Source: Cercis canadensis
Lineage: Eukaryota > Streptophyta > Magnoliopsida > Fabales > Fabaceae
Assembly (NCBI GenBank): GCA_003255065.1
Contig: QAOA01006662.1
Location: 534,215-598,214, forward strand
Length of the DNA stretch: 64,000 nucleotides
Direction of reading: 5' to 3'
A program made the position numbers and the translations under genes. This document shows, piece by piece, positions 22,874 to 34,914 of this stretch (within the stretch, counting starts at the first letter, position 1; each line of letters starts with the position of its first letter). The notes under the pieces are model-generated. The model was not told the DNA's origin, made no database searches, and saw only the letters and a list, made by a program, of their open reading frames with translations.

Positions 22874-25800
22874 ATGACTCGGTCCTCTCAATTTGAACTA
22901 CTTGAAGGTGATTCTGAAATAGAGAGAACTTTGCACACACTTGCTAGGGCACGTAGAACTCCTAATCACATAGAGCATAATATGGCTGCCAATGACATTA
23001 ATCCTGAGGTTGATCTTGCTGCTAATAATGGGGCTGGAAATAATGACATGCATGCTAGGGCTAGGACACTTAAGGAGTTGGCTGCCCCTGATGATAATTA
23101 CCAACCTTTGTGTATTCAATATCCTGATGCTAATTTCGAATTAAAGTCTGGATTAATACACTTGCTCCCAAAGTTTCATGGACTTGCAGGTGAAGATCCT
23201 CACAAGCATTTGAAGGAATTTCACATAGTGTGTTCTACCATGAAGCCTCAGTCAATTGAAGAGGAGCACATCAAGCTTAGGGCTTTTCCCTTTTCATTAG
23301 ATGGAGCAGCGAAGGATTGGCTATACTTGCAGCCATCCATCATCACATGCTGGAATGACTTGAAGAGGTGCTTTCTTGAAAGATTCTTCCCTGCCTCAAG
23401 AGCTGCTGCCATCCGAAAAGAAATATGTGGCATAAGGCAAAACAGTGGAGAGACACTACATGAGTATTGGGAGAGATTCAAGAAACTCTGTGGAAGCTGC
23501 CCCCATCATCAAATCAGTGACCAGTTGCTCATCCAATATTTCTACGAAGGACTTCTTCCTATGGATCGAGGCTATGTGGATGCTGCTTCTGGAGGTGCCT
23601 TAGTGGACAAGACCCCTGCAGCTGCAAGAGATTTAATATCCAAAATGTCAGACAATGCACAGCAATTTGGCACAAGGATGCTCACCCCAGCTAGAGGAGT
23701 GAATGAGGTGCAGATGGCAGATCAACAAAGGGTGGAGACTCGTTTGGAGGAATTGACCTCCTTGGTTAGACAGCTAGCAATGGGGCACACACCGGTTCAA
23801 GCTCATGCCAAGCTATGTGGAATTTGTTCCCTGTCTAGTCATCCAACAGATCAATGTCCTACTCTCCAAGACAACACTGAAGTAGTGGCTGGAGTCTTTC
23901 CTGGCAGACCTTACCAGCAGCCCCGATATGACCCCCACTCCTCCACCTACAACCCTGGTTGGAGAGATCACCCTAATTTAAGGTATGGAGGAAATTCTGG
24001 CCAACCTTACCAGCAGCAGCAACAACAAACGTACCAGCCACAACAGCCTAGGTACAATGCAAGTTCAAGCAACCAGCAGTACCAAGCACCAATGAAGCAG
24101 CCTATGCAGCAAGCTAACAAGCCAGAACCGAGCCTGGAAGACTTAGTGAAGCAATTGGCAAGTAGCAACATCCAATTCCAACAGAGGACTGAGACTAGCA
24201 TTCAGAGCTTGGAGACTCAGATAGGTCAACTTGCAAGCACCATTAGTGAGATGAAGTCTCAAGGTTCTGGCAGTTTACCTTCTCAGACAGTCACCAATCC
24301 AAGAGGCAATGTGAGTGCCATAACCCTGCGCAGTGGTAAAGAAGTGAGTGCTCCAGAACCTAGCTTACCTTCTACGGTTCAAAATTTTGTTCAAGAAAAA
24401 AATTCAGACCCTGCAGCCCCTAAAGCTATTCCAAAACAGCAGCCAATCCACCTTCAGGATCAGGCAGAGAGCTCTACCCCCAGTATTCCTCTCCCCTTTC
24501 CAAACAGAATTACACAGTCCAAGAAAATTGCTGAGCATGAGCTAGATAAAGAGATCATGGATACTTTCAGGAAGGTAGAAGTCAATATACCTCTTCTGGA
24601 AGCAATTAAACAGATTCCCAAGTATGCAAGGTTTCTGAAGGATTTGTGTACCCACAAGAGAAGACTGAAAGGCAATGAGAAAGTGAGCATGAGCAGAAAC
24701 GTGTCAGCAATGATCCAGCCTAACTTACCATCAAAGTGCACTGATCCTGGAACTTTCACCATTCCCTGCACTATTGGAGACAAGCAGTTTACAAATGCCA
24801 TGCTAGATCTGGGTGCTTCCATCAACGTGATGCCCAAGTCCATCTATTCATCACTGCAGATTGGAGAACTGAAGCCCACTGGAGTAGTCATTCAGCTTGC
24901 TAATAGAAGCACAGCCTATCCTGCAGGCCTTCTTGAGGATGTTTTGGTTAGGGTAAATGATTTAATATTTCCAGCAGATTTTTATGTGTTAAATATGGAG
25001 GATGAGTCTACATCTAGACATGCCCCTTTGATCTTAGGTAGACCCTTCCTTAAAACTGCTAAGACCATAATTGATGTGCATGCTGGTACCCTGTCCATGG
25101 AATTTGGTGACACTGTAATTCGTTTTAATTTAAGTGATGCCATGAAACACCCTCTAGAAGAGCATTCAGTGTTCCAAATAGATGTCATAGACCTGCTAGT
25201 TGATGATGTGCATGCTGAATTGGTAGCTGAATTTCCTGATATAGTAGGCTTGCTAGATACTTTAGATTGCCCCGCATGTACTAATTGTGATGGGAGTTGT
25301 GCTGCCTGTTCTGAAATTTCTGCATATATGGGATATGATGAGACTGTTTTGGAGCATAGTGCAGAGCTTGCAGGTGTTTCTGAGCTTCACACAGCAGACT
25401 TGGTTTCTCCAACCAAGCTAGTTCCTTCTGTACAGCAACCACCTATTCTTGAGCTGAAACCGTTACCTGACCATCTCAAGTATGCTTTCCTAGAAGCAGA
25501 AGAAAAGCTGCCTGTCATCATAGCCAACAATCTGCAACCTGAACAAGAAGAGAGGTTGTTGCAGATTCTGAAGCAGCGGAAGACAGCTATTGGATGGACA
25601 CTAGCAGACATTCCTGGCATTAGCCCCTCCACCTGCATGCATAGGATTTTATTAGAGGAAGAAGCTAAACCAGTGAGACAGCCCCAAAGGCGACTTAACC
25701 CGTTGATTCTGGATGTGGTCAAGAAAGAAGTGAGCAAGCTGTTGTCAGCCGGCATTATCTACCCCATCTCAGATAGCAAATGGGTGAGTCCAGTTCAAGT

Positions 25801-28348
25801 GGTTCCAAAGAAGAGTGGCATAACTGTGGTAGCCAATGAGAAGAACGAGTTGATCCCCACCAGAGTGCAGAACAGCTGGCGCGTCTGCATCGATTATAGA
25901 AGACTCAACCAGGCGACAAGGAAGGATCACTTCCCTCTACCCTTTATTGATCAGATGTTAGAGAGACTGGCAGGGAAGTCCCATTACTGCTTCCTGGATG
26001 GCTTCTCAGGCTACTTCCAGATTCACATAGCCCCAGAGGATCAGGAGAAGACGACTTTCACCTGTCCATTCGGCACATTTGCATATAGGAGGATGCCTTT
26101 CGGCCTGTGTAATGCCCCTGGTACATTCCAGCGGTGTATGGTGAGCATATTTTCTGATTTTTTAGAACACTGCATGGAGGTATTCATGGATGACTTTACT
26201 GTATATGGCTCCTCTTTTGATGCATGTTTAGATAGCCTTGCTAGGGTACTTGATAGATGCATTGAGACTAACCTTGTTCTTAATTTTGAGAAATGTCACT
26301 TCATGGTCGAACAAGGCATAGTTTTAGGGCATGTAATTTCTAGCAAAGGCATTGAAGTAGATAAGGCTAAGATAGATGTTATTGCCTCCTTACCCTACCC
26401 CACTTGTGTGCGGGAAGTGCGTTCCTTTCTTGGTCATGCAGGGTTTTACAGGCGATTCATCCAGGACTTCAGCAAGATTGCCTTGCCATTGTCTAAGCTT
26501 CTCCAGAAAGAAGTGGATTTCGACTTTGATAAGCAGTGCAGAGTAGCCTTTGATCAGCTGAAGCAGAGCCTTACCTCCCCTCCCATCATGCAGCCACCTA
26601 ACTGGGAGTTTCCCTTTGAGCTTATGTGCGATGCATCAAACTTTGCAGTAGGAGCTGTCCTTGCACAGCGAGTGGACAAGCTGTCCCACGTGATTTATTA
26701 TGCCTCTCGCACTTTGGATGCTGCCCAAGCAAATTACACCACTACTGAGAAAGAGCTCCTTGCAATTGTGTTTGCTTTAGATAAATTCCGTTCATATTTG
26801 CTTAATTCTAAAGTCATTGCTTTCTCTGATCATGCAGCTTTAAAGTACTTGCTCAAGAAGCCGGATGCGAAGCCTAGGCTCATTAGGTGGATGCTGCTCT
26901 TGCAAGAATTCGACCTTGAGATCAGAGACAAGAGTGGAGCCGAGAACTTGGTAGCAGATCACCTGAGTCGGATACCACTGACTTTGGACAACCTTCCCAT
27001 CAGAGAAACCTTCCCGGATGAGCAGCTTTATCAGCTGCAAGGTACAGATCCTTGGTATGCTGACCTGGTAAACTACTTAGTTGCTTCTGAGTTACCTGCT
27101 TATTTTAAGAAGCATCAAGTAGATAAGCTTAAAAGTGAATCCAAACATTATGTGTGGGATGACCCCTACTTGTGGAGACTCTGTAGTGACCAAGTAATTA
27201 GGAGGTGTGTGCCTGGACATGAGTCTGAGTCTGTGTTACAGTTCTGTCATACTTCTGCATGTGGTGGTCATTTTGGACCTCAGCGCACTGCTCGTAAAGT
27301 TTTAGATTCTGGACTCTATTGGCCTACCCTATTTCATGATGCGTACAGCTTTTGTAAGAATTGTGCCCAATGCCAACGGACAGGTAATATTTCTCGTAGG
27401 AATGAGATGCCTCAACAGCCTTTGCTGTTTTGTGAGATATTTGATGTTTGGGGCATCGATTTCATGGGTCCTTTCCCTACTTCTTTTGGTTTTGTGTATA
27501 TTCTTTTAGCTGTGGACTATGTTTCTAAATGGGTAGAGGCCAAGGCCACCCGGACTGATGATTCTCGTGTTGTCTTAGATTTTGTCAGGACTCACATTTT
27601 CTGCAGGTTCGGCGTTCCAAGAGCCATCATCAGTGACCAAGGTTCACACTTCTGCAATAGGCACATGGCTGCTTTGTTGAGAAAGTATGGTGTGGTGCAC
27701 AAGGTGTCAACCCCTTACCATCCACAGACCAATGGGCAAGCAGAGGTGTCAAATAGGGAGATTAAGCAAATTTTAGAGAAGACTGTCCAGCCCAACAGAA
27801 AGGACTGGAGCCTGCGTTTGGATGATGCATTGTGGGCCTATCGGACTGCCTACAAGACCCCTATAGGCATGTCCCCTTACAGGCTAGTCTTTGGCAAGGC
27901 ATGTCACCTTCCAGTAGAGATCGAGCATAAGGCGTACTGGGCTGTGAAGCAATGTAATCTTGATTTAGCCCAAGCCGGATCACAGAGGAAACTCCACCTG
28001 CAGGAACTTGATGAAATCCGGTTGGCAGCTTATGAGAATTCCAGAATCTACAAAGAAAAGACCAAGGCTGTCCATGACAAGATGTTGGTGAGAAAAGAGT
28101 TCTACATTGGTCAGAAAGTGCTACTCTACAACTCTCGTCTCAAGCTAATGCCCGGCAAGCTTCGTTCTCGATGGATGGGTCCTTTTGTGGTGACTCATGT
28201 CTTTCCTTATGGTGCAATTCAGATCAAGAATGAGGCAACCAACCAGACCTTCCCAGTGAACGGACATCGACTGAAACCTTTCTATGAGGGTTTTCAAGAG
28301 CAAGTGGTGGAGGAGGTGCACTTGTCTGCTGCCCTTTATGAGACTTAA
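22874..28348 (+). CDS. gag-pol: Gag-Pol polyprotein, intact (1824 aa)
   Basis: One open frame encodes the structural protein and all enzymes of an Athila element. Domains in order: Gag N-terminal and capsid-like region (about 1-300); zinc knuckle CX2CX4HX4C at 315-328; a Gln-rich linker; aspartic protease with DLGAS at 645-649; reverse transcriptase with FMDD at 1104-1107; RNase H with catalytic-type Asp at 1253; integrase with an H2C2 zinc domain starting at His1459 and a DDE triad at Asp1529, Asp1588 and Glu1624 (second spacing 35); then a GPY/F-type C-terminal module. There is no chromodomain. Gag and Pol are fused with no frameshift or stop between them. The start is the first ATG after the leader, in the context shared by all units. 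No defect was found, so it may be recently active. Confidence 0.96.
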   Translation: MTRSSQFELLEGDSEIERTLHTLARARRTPNHIEHNMAANDINPEVDLAANNGAGNNDMHARARTLKELAAPDDNYQPLCIQYPDANFELKSGLIHLLPKFHGLAGEDPHKHLKEFHIVCSTMKPQSIEEEHIKLRAFPFSLDGAAKDWLYLQPSIITCWNDLKRCFLERFFPASRAAAIRKEICGIRQNSGETLHEYWERFKKLCGSCPHHQISDQLLIQYFYEGLLPMDRGYVDAASGGALVDKTPAAARDLISKMSDNAQQFGTRMLTPARGVNEVQMADQQRVETRLEELTSLVRQLAMGHTPVQAHAKLCGICSLSSHPTDQCPTLQDNTEVVAGVFPGRPYQQPRYDPHSSTYNPGWRDHPNLRYGGNSGQPYQQQQQQTYQPQQPRYNASSSNQQYQAPMKQPMQQANKPEPSLEDLVKQLASSNIQFQQRTETSIQSLETQIGQLASTISEMKSQGSGSLPSQTVTNPRGNVSAITLRSGKEVSAPEPSLPSTVQNFVQEKNSDPAAPKAIPKQQPIHLQDQAESSTPSIPLPFPNRITQSKKIAEHELDKEIMDTFRKVEVNIPLLEAIKQIPKYARFLKDLCTHKRRLKGNEKVSMSRNVSAMIQPNLPSKCTDPGTFTIPCTIGDKQFTNAMLDLGASINVMPKSIYSSLQIGELKPTGVVIQLANRSTAYPAGLLEDVLVRVNDLIFPADFYVLNMEDESTSRHAPLILGRPFLKTAKTIIDVHAGTLSMEFGDTVIRFNLSDAMKHPLEEHSVFQIDVIDLLVDDVHAELVAEFPDIVGLLDTLDCPACTNCDGSCAACSEISAYMGYDETVLEHSAELAGVSELHTADLVSPTKLVPSVQQPPILELKPLPDHLKYAFLEAEEKLPVIIANNLQPEQEERLLQILKQRKTAIGWTLADIPGISPSTCMHRILLEEEAKPVRQPQRRLNPLILDVVKKEVSKLLSAGIIYPISDSKWVSPVQVVPKKSGITVVANEKNELIPTRVQNSWRVCIDYRRLNQATRKDHFPLPFIDQMLERLAGKSHYCFLDGFSGYFQIHIAPEDQEKTTFTCPFGTFAYRRMPFGLCNAPGTFQRCMVSIFSDFLEHCMEVFMDDFTVYGSSFDACLDSLARVLDRCIETNLVLNFEKCHFMVEQGIVLGHVISSKGIEVDKAKIDVIASLPYPTCVREVRSFLGHAGFYRRFIQDFSKIALPLSKLLQKEVDFDFDKQCRVAFDQLKQSLTSPPIMQPPNWEFPFELMCDASNFAVGAVLAQRVDKLSHVIYYASRTLDAAQANYTTTEKELLAIVFALDKFRSYLLNSKVIAFSDHAALKYLLKKPDAKPRLIRWMLLLQEFDLEIRDKSGAENLVADHLSRIPLTLDNLPIRETFPDEQLYQLQGTDPWYADLVNYLVASELPAYFKKHQVDKLKSESKHYVWDDPYLWRLCSDQVIRRCVPGHESESVLQFCHTSACGGHFGPQRTARKVLDSGLYWPTLFHDAYSFCKNCAQCQRTGNISRRNEMPQQPLLFCEIFDVWGIDFMGPFPTSFGFVYILLAVDYVSKWVEAKATRTDDSRVVLDFVRTHIFCRFGVPRAIISDQGSHFCNRHMAALLRKYGVVHKVSTPYHPQTNGQAEVSNREIKQILEKTVQPNRKDWSLRLDDALWAYRTAYKTPIGMSPYRLVFGKACHLPVEIEHKAYWAVKQCNLDLAQAGSQRKLHLQELDEIRLAAYENSRIYKEKTKAVHDKMLVRKEFYIGQKVLLYNSRLKLMPGKLRSRWMGPFVVTHVFPYGAIQIKNEATNQTFPVNGHRLKPFYEGFQEQVVEEVHLSAALYET

Positions 28349-29743
28349 ACCCACAGGCTGTTTTCTTTCCCTTTCTCTTTTATTTTTAGTGCCTTGCTTG
28401 CTTTTACTGTTTGCTTTGTGCTTTGCATTGAGGACACTGCAAAAATTTAAGTGTGGGGGAGGGATTAGCTTGTTGTGTGTGTTTTTATGCTTTCTGTTTT
28501 CCTATTTTACTTTACTTGCTGTTTTTACTATTTTCTGTTTAGATTTTTAGTGTTATGTTTTCTGTTTTAGGCTTAATTTTCTGTTTTATGTGTTTTTAAA
28601 TTTTTCTAGTTCTTTCCAATCAATTTAAGAGTTATGAAGAGAGTGGTTTGAAGCAATTTTGATTCTTAAGTGCTATAACATGAGTGGACAATTATCTTGC
28701 TTCTTGGATTTAAGTGATATGGCAACAAAATTTGATTTGGATAAGTTAATTCTTAGTAGTCTTATAAGCTGTGAGGATTTGAGCCATATGTCATGATTCT
28801 TTCTTGTGTGTTTTCATCTATCATTTTGACGCTCTAGAACTTGTTCTGTTTCTTAGTTGAGGTTACATTTGCACATGCATGCATAGAAGTGATTAAGGCA
28901 TTCCTTTCTTTGAGAAGCTACTTGACCAAATAGCTAACCTTGATGTTATCCTTTGATTTCCCCTTTTTGAGCCTATTGATCTTTTCTTTCATGTGTAGCT
29001 CATTGCAAGCCTAAGTGTAAAACCATGTCCTACCCAACCCTTAGGAATTGCAGAGCATTGCATTGAATAAAAAAGGAGTAAACTCTTACAAAAACAAAGC
29101 ATCAAGTTGTGGCTGATTGGTTGTGGTTGAAATTGTTAAGTGTTATGTTTCAAAAAAAAAAAAAAAAAAAAAAATACAGCAGCAACAAAAGAATAAAGTT
29201 GTTTTGGGAAAAAAAAAAAAAAATGAGTTGAAGCCCAAAGTCAAGATGCATAAAGTACTTGAAATTCTCCATAATTAGATGCTCTTTGTGATTCCTTGGG
29301 TGCTTTAGCCATTTTTCCATATTATTGACATCCTTTTACCTTTCCCCATTACAACCCTTTAAAAGTCCTTTTGATTTGTGTTATGCATGTGACATAGGTA
29401 GTGGAGATTGAGAAAGTGAACAAGCTTATGGTAGTGTGATTTTGATAGGATGATGGGAGAGAAATACTTACCTTAGACACTTGAGAGAATTGAGAGCATT
29501 TATTTATCTTGTGAGAGGCTATCTACTTTGACTCATTCCTATTAAATAAAATTGCCATGTTTTTTTGTTCTTTAGTTGTCAAGAGATATTGTTCCATGAG
29601 TGTTGCTATTCTTTAAGTTCGAATTGTTTTCTTACCTTAATCTTTGCATTCTTGATTTGATTGGAGAGCTGTTTTTCTTATTCTAGTTAGTTTGTTTCTT
29701 GTGATTTTGCCCAGGAGTGCAAAAAGCTAAGTGTGGGGGAATT
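28349..29743 (+). other. 3' non-coding region of unit 3
   Basis: Internal purine tract AAGTGTGGGGGAGGGA at 28449-28464, A-rich stretches near 29151-29174 and 29210-29223, and the terminal polypurine tract ending at 29743. No env-like ORF is seen. Confidence 0.78.
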
Positions 29744-31061
29744 TGATAACACATTATTTTATACTATTTGTTTCTCTTATACTTAGTCTTTTAGTGTGTG
29801 TTTCTAGTGATTTTTATGGCTTTTAGACATGTTTTGTAGATTTGGACTTGTTGGTGCTTGTAGATTTTAATTGCTTAACTGTTAAATTCTGGCACTGCTT
29901 ACGTTTTTCACCATATCTTTTGCTATAGATGTCCGATTGATGTGATTCCAGTTTCGTTGGAAAGCTGACAGAAAATTCCACATTTCATATGAAGAGCCCA
30001 GAAGCTGATTCTCGCGTCTGGACAACTGAAATTCGCGTGCAAGCAGTCCAGATTTTCTGCTCCGCCCAGCACTCCGCCCAGCATTGACTGATTCCTTTCC
30101 TTAGGGCTGCCTATTGGACCAGAGCATGTTTATTTGGGCCAACATCTGTTTTTGGGCCAGCACACATGACACTAGGGCTTGATCATGTTTTTACCATTAA
30201 TAATTTAGGAAACTAGGTTTATTTTGTAATTAGGAAACCATTAGGAAACCTAGAGGAGGCAGCCAGCTAGTATATATTCTCAAGTTGTTGAGGCAAATAT
30301 ACACAATCAGAAGAGATACGAAATTCCTTGAGCTGCTGCTGCCTCCTTTGCTTAGTTCGTTTTTCCCCTTTGCTTTGTGTTCAAGTCTTCCATGGAAGGC
30401 TAAGTTCGTTTGTAATCAATTCAAGAGGAGCCAAACTTGACAATCCAGAGTTCCTGTGCTTCAACCGGGTTTGATTTAATTTAATTTGAATTACTGCTTC
30501 TCCCCTTCTTCATGTGATTGAATGGTACTTTGATTCCATGAGTTGTATGAATTTAAATCGGTTGATTAGATTCATAACAGTAATCAGATTGATAATCATA
30601 CTTTAAAGGTCTTTAATATATGGTTAACTTGGATAATTCGGTTATTAAATTAATCTGGATTTAGTGATATAGAGCGGTTGCCTAGAGTCTTAATTCCATG
30701 ATTAATTGAATCCTGATTGGTAAATCAGTAGGAATTCTAAGTGTTATTGTTAGGGGTTCCAGGTAACACTTAACCAAGAATTAAATCAGATCTAGGTTAT
30801 CTTTAGTGAACAAGGATGGATTAGAGTTTGGTTGCCTGCTTGAGTTGATTGCGTTTTCTCTTATTTGATAAATTCAATTTACTGCTTTCTTAATTCTTAG
30901 TATATTGCATTCAACACAAAACCCCCCCTTATTCTGTTCTTGCTTAAGTTCTTAAAAGATTAGTTGTTCTGGTGAATCCTTGGGAGACGACACTGGTTGC
31001 ATCCTATACTACAATTTAGTTGCAATTGGTAGTTTAATTTTGTACGGTTCGGCACCCGTCA
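29744..31061 (+). repeat. Family-1 LTR D (1318 bp)
   Basis: TGATAACA to TCA, preceded by a polypurine tract and followed six bases later by a PBS, so it serves as both the 3' LTR of unit 3 and the 5' LTR of unit 4. It lacks the large duplications of LTRs C and E. Confidence 0.95.
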
Positions 31062-31067
31062 AAATTT

Positions 31068-31085
31068 TGGCGCCGTTGCCAGGGA
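31068..31085 (+). other. Primer-binding site, tRNA-Asp, one mismatch
   Basis: TGGCGCCGTTGCCAGGGA, with a G-to-A change at the 14th base relative to the perfect site at 21631. Confidence 0.9.
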
Positions 31086-31797
31086 TTTCACCTAACAAAT
31101 TAATCTTCATAGAACTCTTTTATTACTATTTTGCTTGCTTACTGTTATTGTTTCTAGCAATTGTTCTTCCTTCGTTTTCCCTTTGTTCTACTTGCTTTCC
31201 TATTTTGTTTTCCTTATTTGTTTAGGTTGTCTTTCTCTGTTTAGTGTTTCTGTTTCTGTCTTGTTTTTAATTCTGACCAACTGGGATTGAGTTGCAAATT
31301 AGTGGACAAAGAAATTGCTTTGTGAGAAGCACTGTGAGCTAAACTTTGTGCTATTATTGCCCTTGTTTTGTCTCCTTTGCTGCTATCCTGTCCCCTTTGC
31401 TATCTTAGTTCACTTTTTGGTAAAATTTCTATATTGTGTAAGGTCTGTGATTATTATTATTTTTTTTTTGCTGTCTTGTTTGCCTTACTGTTTTAGGTTC
31501 CCATTGTGTGAATTCTTGTGCCTATTCCCAAATTTTTCCCTGTTTCCCTAGCGTTTTGGCTTGAAATTACGATTTTACGGGTCAAAATTCTGTACAGATT
31601 TTTGTGCTCTGATTGAGCTGAAAATTGGTCAGTTGAAGGAAAACGGTGTGAGAAATATAGCTCAATGCTTAAACATTGAGCACCACCCTATCTCGGCCAA
31701 ATTCCATCGTTTAGACCCCTTTTTCAATTTTTTAAGATTTTTTATTTGATTTTTGAGTTTCCTTTTCATCAATATTTCATGCTGTGGTGGTAGAAAA
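31086..31797 (+). other. Family-1 leader of unit 4, cut at an N
   Basis: Standard family-1 leader with the hairpin at 31661-31680 (7 bp stem, CTCAATG and CATTGAG). It stops at the single N at 31798, about 280 bp short of where the gag ATG would be. Confidence 0.8.
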
Positions 31798-31798
31798 N
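31798..31798. other. Ambiguous base (N) at a sequence discontinuity
   Basis: A lone N separates family-1 leader from a mid-gag reading frame of a divergent element. It may mark a contig join or a collapsed gap, so the leader and the downstream ORF may not be truly adjacent. Confidence 0.7.
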
Positions 31799-31803
31799 AG
31801 AGG

Positions 31804-33345
31804 ATGAAGCATAGCATTGATGAATTATCCTCATTGGTGAGACAGTTCACAATGGCCCAACATCAACAACCAGTCCAATTTTGTAGCATTTGTCCTAGCA
31901 TCTCTCATCCTACCAATGCATGCCCTACATTTCCGGATGATGATTATGGATTTCAAGATCCTTTTGTAGCTGCATGGCAGCAGCCTATATATGATCCATA
32001 CTTCAATGCCTATAACCTTGATTGGAGAGATCATACCAATTTGATATATGACAATACAGCCCCACCACAGCAGTATTGGGAACCATTAGAGCAGCCTATG
32101 CAACAACCAAGTTTAACATGCATAGAACATGAACCTTCAATTGAGGACTTAGTGAAGCAATTGGCCACTCATACCATTCAGTTCCAACAGAGGACAGAGG
32201 CCACCATACAAAATTTAGAGACTCAGGTTGAACAATTGGTATCCTCAGTGAGTCAACTGCTGCCTCAAGGTTCTAAAAAAATCCCTTCACAGACAATTCT
32301 AGAACCAACTGAAAATTCTATGCTAAAACCAATGGAACCTCAACCTACAAACAAGCCACAGACAGTAGAGAAAGCTGTCCCTGATTCAGTGACCCCAGAA
32401 TCCGAGAGAGCCACTCAGTCCAAGAAAACAGCGGAGGATTTAGTCGAAGAGGTCTACAATGAGTTAGGTGCTAATTTTTCTAATTGTGTTGGTTTTGATG
32501 ATTCTGTGCAGTGCCAATCATGTGCTGATTGTGATGGTGAAATACCATATGCTGAGATTTCTGCATTCTTGAGAGATGATAATTCTGGAGATTCTCCTGA
32601 ATCTCATTCTATAGATTTTGAAGAAGACTCTCAAGAGACAACCCAAAATGAACCTGACAAGGGTCCTACGGTCAATTCTACACTATTTCCTACTTTAACA
32701 CAACTTGATTTTAATTGTGAGCTTGCTAAAAAGTTGTTCCAACATGACCCTAAGCTTGTAGTTATGGTGCATGCATGTGATGATTTAAGCACTAATATTA
32801 AAGGGTTAGGTGATTTCATGCTTCTTACTTCTTCACATGCTAGAGCACTAGGTATAGATCATGTTAGAACCTTAGTTGCAAGTGAATATTTTGATGTTGG
32901 TGGAATAAGTGCAGGTAATACATGGGCTGTCCAAGCCAACCATAGACCAAGCTATTCTTCAAATGGGGAGCAAGAGATGTTGCTATTTGCCAATTCTTTG
33001 CAAGAATCTAAGTGTCATCATAAGCCTTGCATGAACAACATGTTGTATGACACTAGTGTATTTTGTAAGGATGAGCTTAAGGGTGGTTGTTATAGGCTTA
33101 GATTTGTAGGGCATGATAATTTGCCTTCTTTTAGATTTATTTTTGGAATCTATGGTTGGCTATCTATAACGAACAAAGTTTTTCATTTTCATGTTTCTCA
33201 TGCTTTAGGTAGGATTGTAAACTCTTTGCTGCATATTTCCCTTGGTGATCTTTTGAATGCTTGCTTTGCTGAATTTTTAAATGTCACCGAACCTATCTTT
33301 CGAGGACCAAACAGGGGTTTTACTCTTATTACTTTTATGCCTTAA
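31804..33345 (+). CDS. Gag-like ORF fused to an unrecognised domain (513 aa, N-terminus probably missing)
   Basis: The first half matches the middle and C-terminal part of family-1 Gag at moderate similarity: an LSSLVRQ helix, a zinc knuckle CX2CX4HX4C (CSICPSISHPTNAC), an asparagine- and tryptophan-containing linker, and a QFQQRTEATIQNLETQ coiled-coil-like stretch. A short acidic segment resembles the pre-RT part of pol (CQSCADCDG). After about residue 285 the protein enters about 225 residues with no similarity to protease, RT, RNase H or integrase. This part contains a Cys/His cluster (around KCHHKPC) and hydrophobic stretches near the end. The ATG at 31804 is only the first available one; about 290 Gag residues that should precede it are absent at the N. 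Protease, RT and integrase are all missing, so the element would be non-autonomous. The function of the C-terminal domain is unknown. Confidence 0.6.
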   Translation: MKHSIDELSSLVRQFTMAQHQQPVQFCSICPSISHPTNACPTFPDDDYGFQDPFVAAWQQPIYDPYFNAYNLDWRDHTNLIYDNTAPPQQYWEPLEQPMQQPSLTCIEHEPSIEDLVKQLATHTIQFQQRTEATIQNLETQVEQLVSSVSQLLPQGSKKIPSQTILEPTENSMLKPMEPQPTNKPQTVEKAVPDSVTPESERATQSKKTAEDLVEEVYNELGANFSNCVGFDDSVQCQSCADCDGEIPYAEISAFLRDDNSGDSPESHSIDFEEDSQETTQNEPDKGPTVNSTLFPTLTQLDFNCELAKKLFQHDPKLVVMVHACDDLSTNIKGLGDFMLLTSSHARALGIDHVRTLVASEYFDVGGISAGNTWAVQANHRPSYSSNGEQEMLLFANSLQESKCHHKPCMNNMLYDTSVFCKDELKGGCYRLRFVGHDNLPSFRFIFGIYGWLSITNKVFHFHVSHALGRIVNSLLHISLGDLLNACFAEFLNVTEPIFRGPNRGFTLITFMP

Positions 33346-34914
33346 TATATTTTTATGCTTTCATGTTATTTATAAGATTTTCAGCTTTGTTTTGTCTTTT
33401 AAGGGCTTTGTGAGAGTGGTCTTTGACCCAGGTATCTTGCTTTCCTTGTTGCAAATAAAGGAAGGAACTTGGTTGCTAACTGATAAAGGAATTTGATTCG
33501 TGCACGAAGCTATTTTCCTCACTTGATAAGGATGTTTCTTCTCTCTCTTTTATTTTACTTGTCCTTTTCGATTGGTGATAATTGTTAAGCTTTTACATTG
33601 AGGACACTGTAAAAATTTAAGTGTAGGGGAGGGATTAACCTACTGTGCTATTTTTATGGTTTTTGTTTTCTGTTTTCTTTTAGGTTTGTTATTTTTTGTT
33701 TTATTTTTAGAATTTTCTAGTTATTTCCAATTAATTTAAGAGCTGTGAAGAGAATAGTTTGAAGCAATTTTGATTCTAAAGTGCTACAACATGAGTGGAC
33801 AATTATCTTGCTTCTTAGATTTAAGTGATATGGCAACAAAATTTGATTTGGATGAGTTGATTCTTGGTAGTCTTATAAGCTGTGAGGATTTGAGCCATAT
33901 GTCATGATTCTTTCTTGTGTGTTTTCATCTATCATTTTGACGCTCTAGAACTTGTTCTGTTTCTTAGTTGAGGTTACATTTGCACATGCATGCATAGAAA
34001 TGATTAAGGCATTTCTTTCTTTGAGAAGCTACTTGACCAAATAGCTACATGCATAGAAGTGATTAAGGCATTCCTCTCTTTGAGAAGCTACTTGACCAAA
34101 TAGCTAACCTTGATGTTATCCTTTGATTTCCCCTTTTTGAGCCTATTGATATTTTCTTTCATGTATAGCTCATTGCAAGCCTAAGTGTAAAACCATGTCC
34201 TACCCAACCCTTAGGAATTGCAGAGCATTGCATTGAATAAAAAAGGAGTAAACTCTTACAAAAACAAAGCATCAAGTTGTGGCTGATTGGTTGTGGTTGA
34301 AATTGTTAAGTGTTATGTTTCAAAAAAAAAATGAAAAAAAAAAATACAGCAGCAACAAAAGAATAAAGTTGTTTTGGGAAAAAAAATAAAAAATGAGTTG
34401 AAGCCCAAAGTCAAGATGCATAAAGTACTTGAAATTCTCCATAATTAGATTCTCTTTGTGATTCCTTGGGTGCTTTAGCAATTTTTCCATATTATTGACA
34501 TCCTTTTACCTTTCCCCATTGCAACCCTTTAAAAGTCCTTTTGATTTGTGTTATGCATGTGATATAGGTAGTGGAGATTGAGAAAGTGAACAAGCTTATG
34601 ATAGTGTGATTTTGATAGGATGATGGGAGAGAAATACTTACCTTAGACACTTGAGAGAATTGAGAGCATTTATTTATCTTGTGAGAGGCTATCTACTTTG
34701 ACTCATTCCTATTAAATCAAATTGCCATGTTTTTTTTGTTCTTTAGTTGTCAAGAGATATTGTTCCATGAGTGTTGCTATTCTTTAAGTTCGAATTGTTT
34801 TCTTACCTTAATCTTTGCATTCTTGATTTGATTGGAGAGCTGTTTTTCTTATTCTAGTTAGTTTGTTTCTTGTGATTTTGCCCAGGAGTGCAAAAAGCTA
34901 AGTGTGGGGGAATT
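33346..34914 (+). other. 3' non-coding region of unit 4
   Basis: The first 250 bases are unlike the other units. From about 33585 the region rejoins the family-1 3' pattern with an internal purine tract at 33619-33634 (AAGTGTAGGGGAGGGA). A 59-bp direct duplication lies around 33988-34105 (the ATGCATAGAA...AAATAGCT segment twice). The terminal polypurine tract ends at 34914. Confidence 0.75.

Larger units (their letters stand above)
19679..31061 (+). mobile_element. Athila-type element, unit 3, coding-intact
   Basis: LTR C, perfect tRNA-Asp PBS, leader, one continuous gag-pol frame, 3' non-coding region, polypurine tract and LTR D. It has every part needed for autonomous movement at sequence level. 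Its two LTRs differ in length (1946 and 1318 bp), and both flanks are other family-1 internal regions rather than target duplications. It is therefore a unit within the array and not a simple fresh insertion. Confidence 0.93.

Noticed and set aside
24007..24201. Cys/Trp-rich small antisense proteins opposite the Gag Gln-rich linker (also 2140, 13770)
   Set aside because: They are reverse complements of CAG/CAA-rich codons in Gag and appear only where that linker is present.
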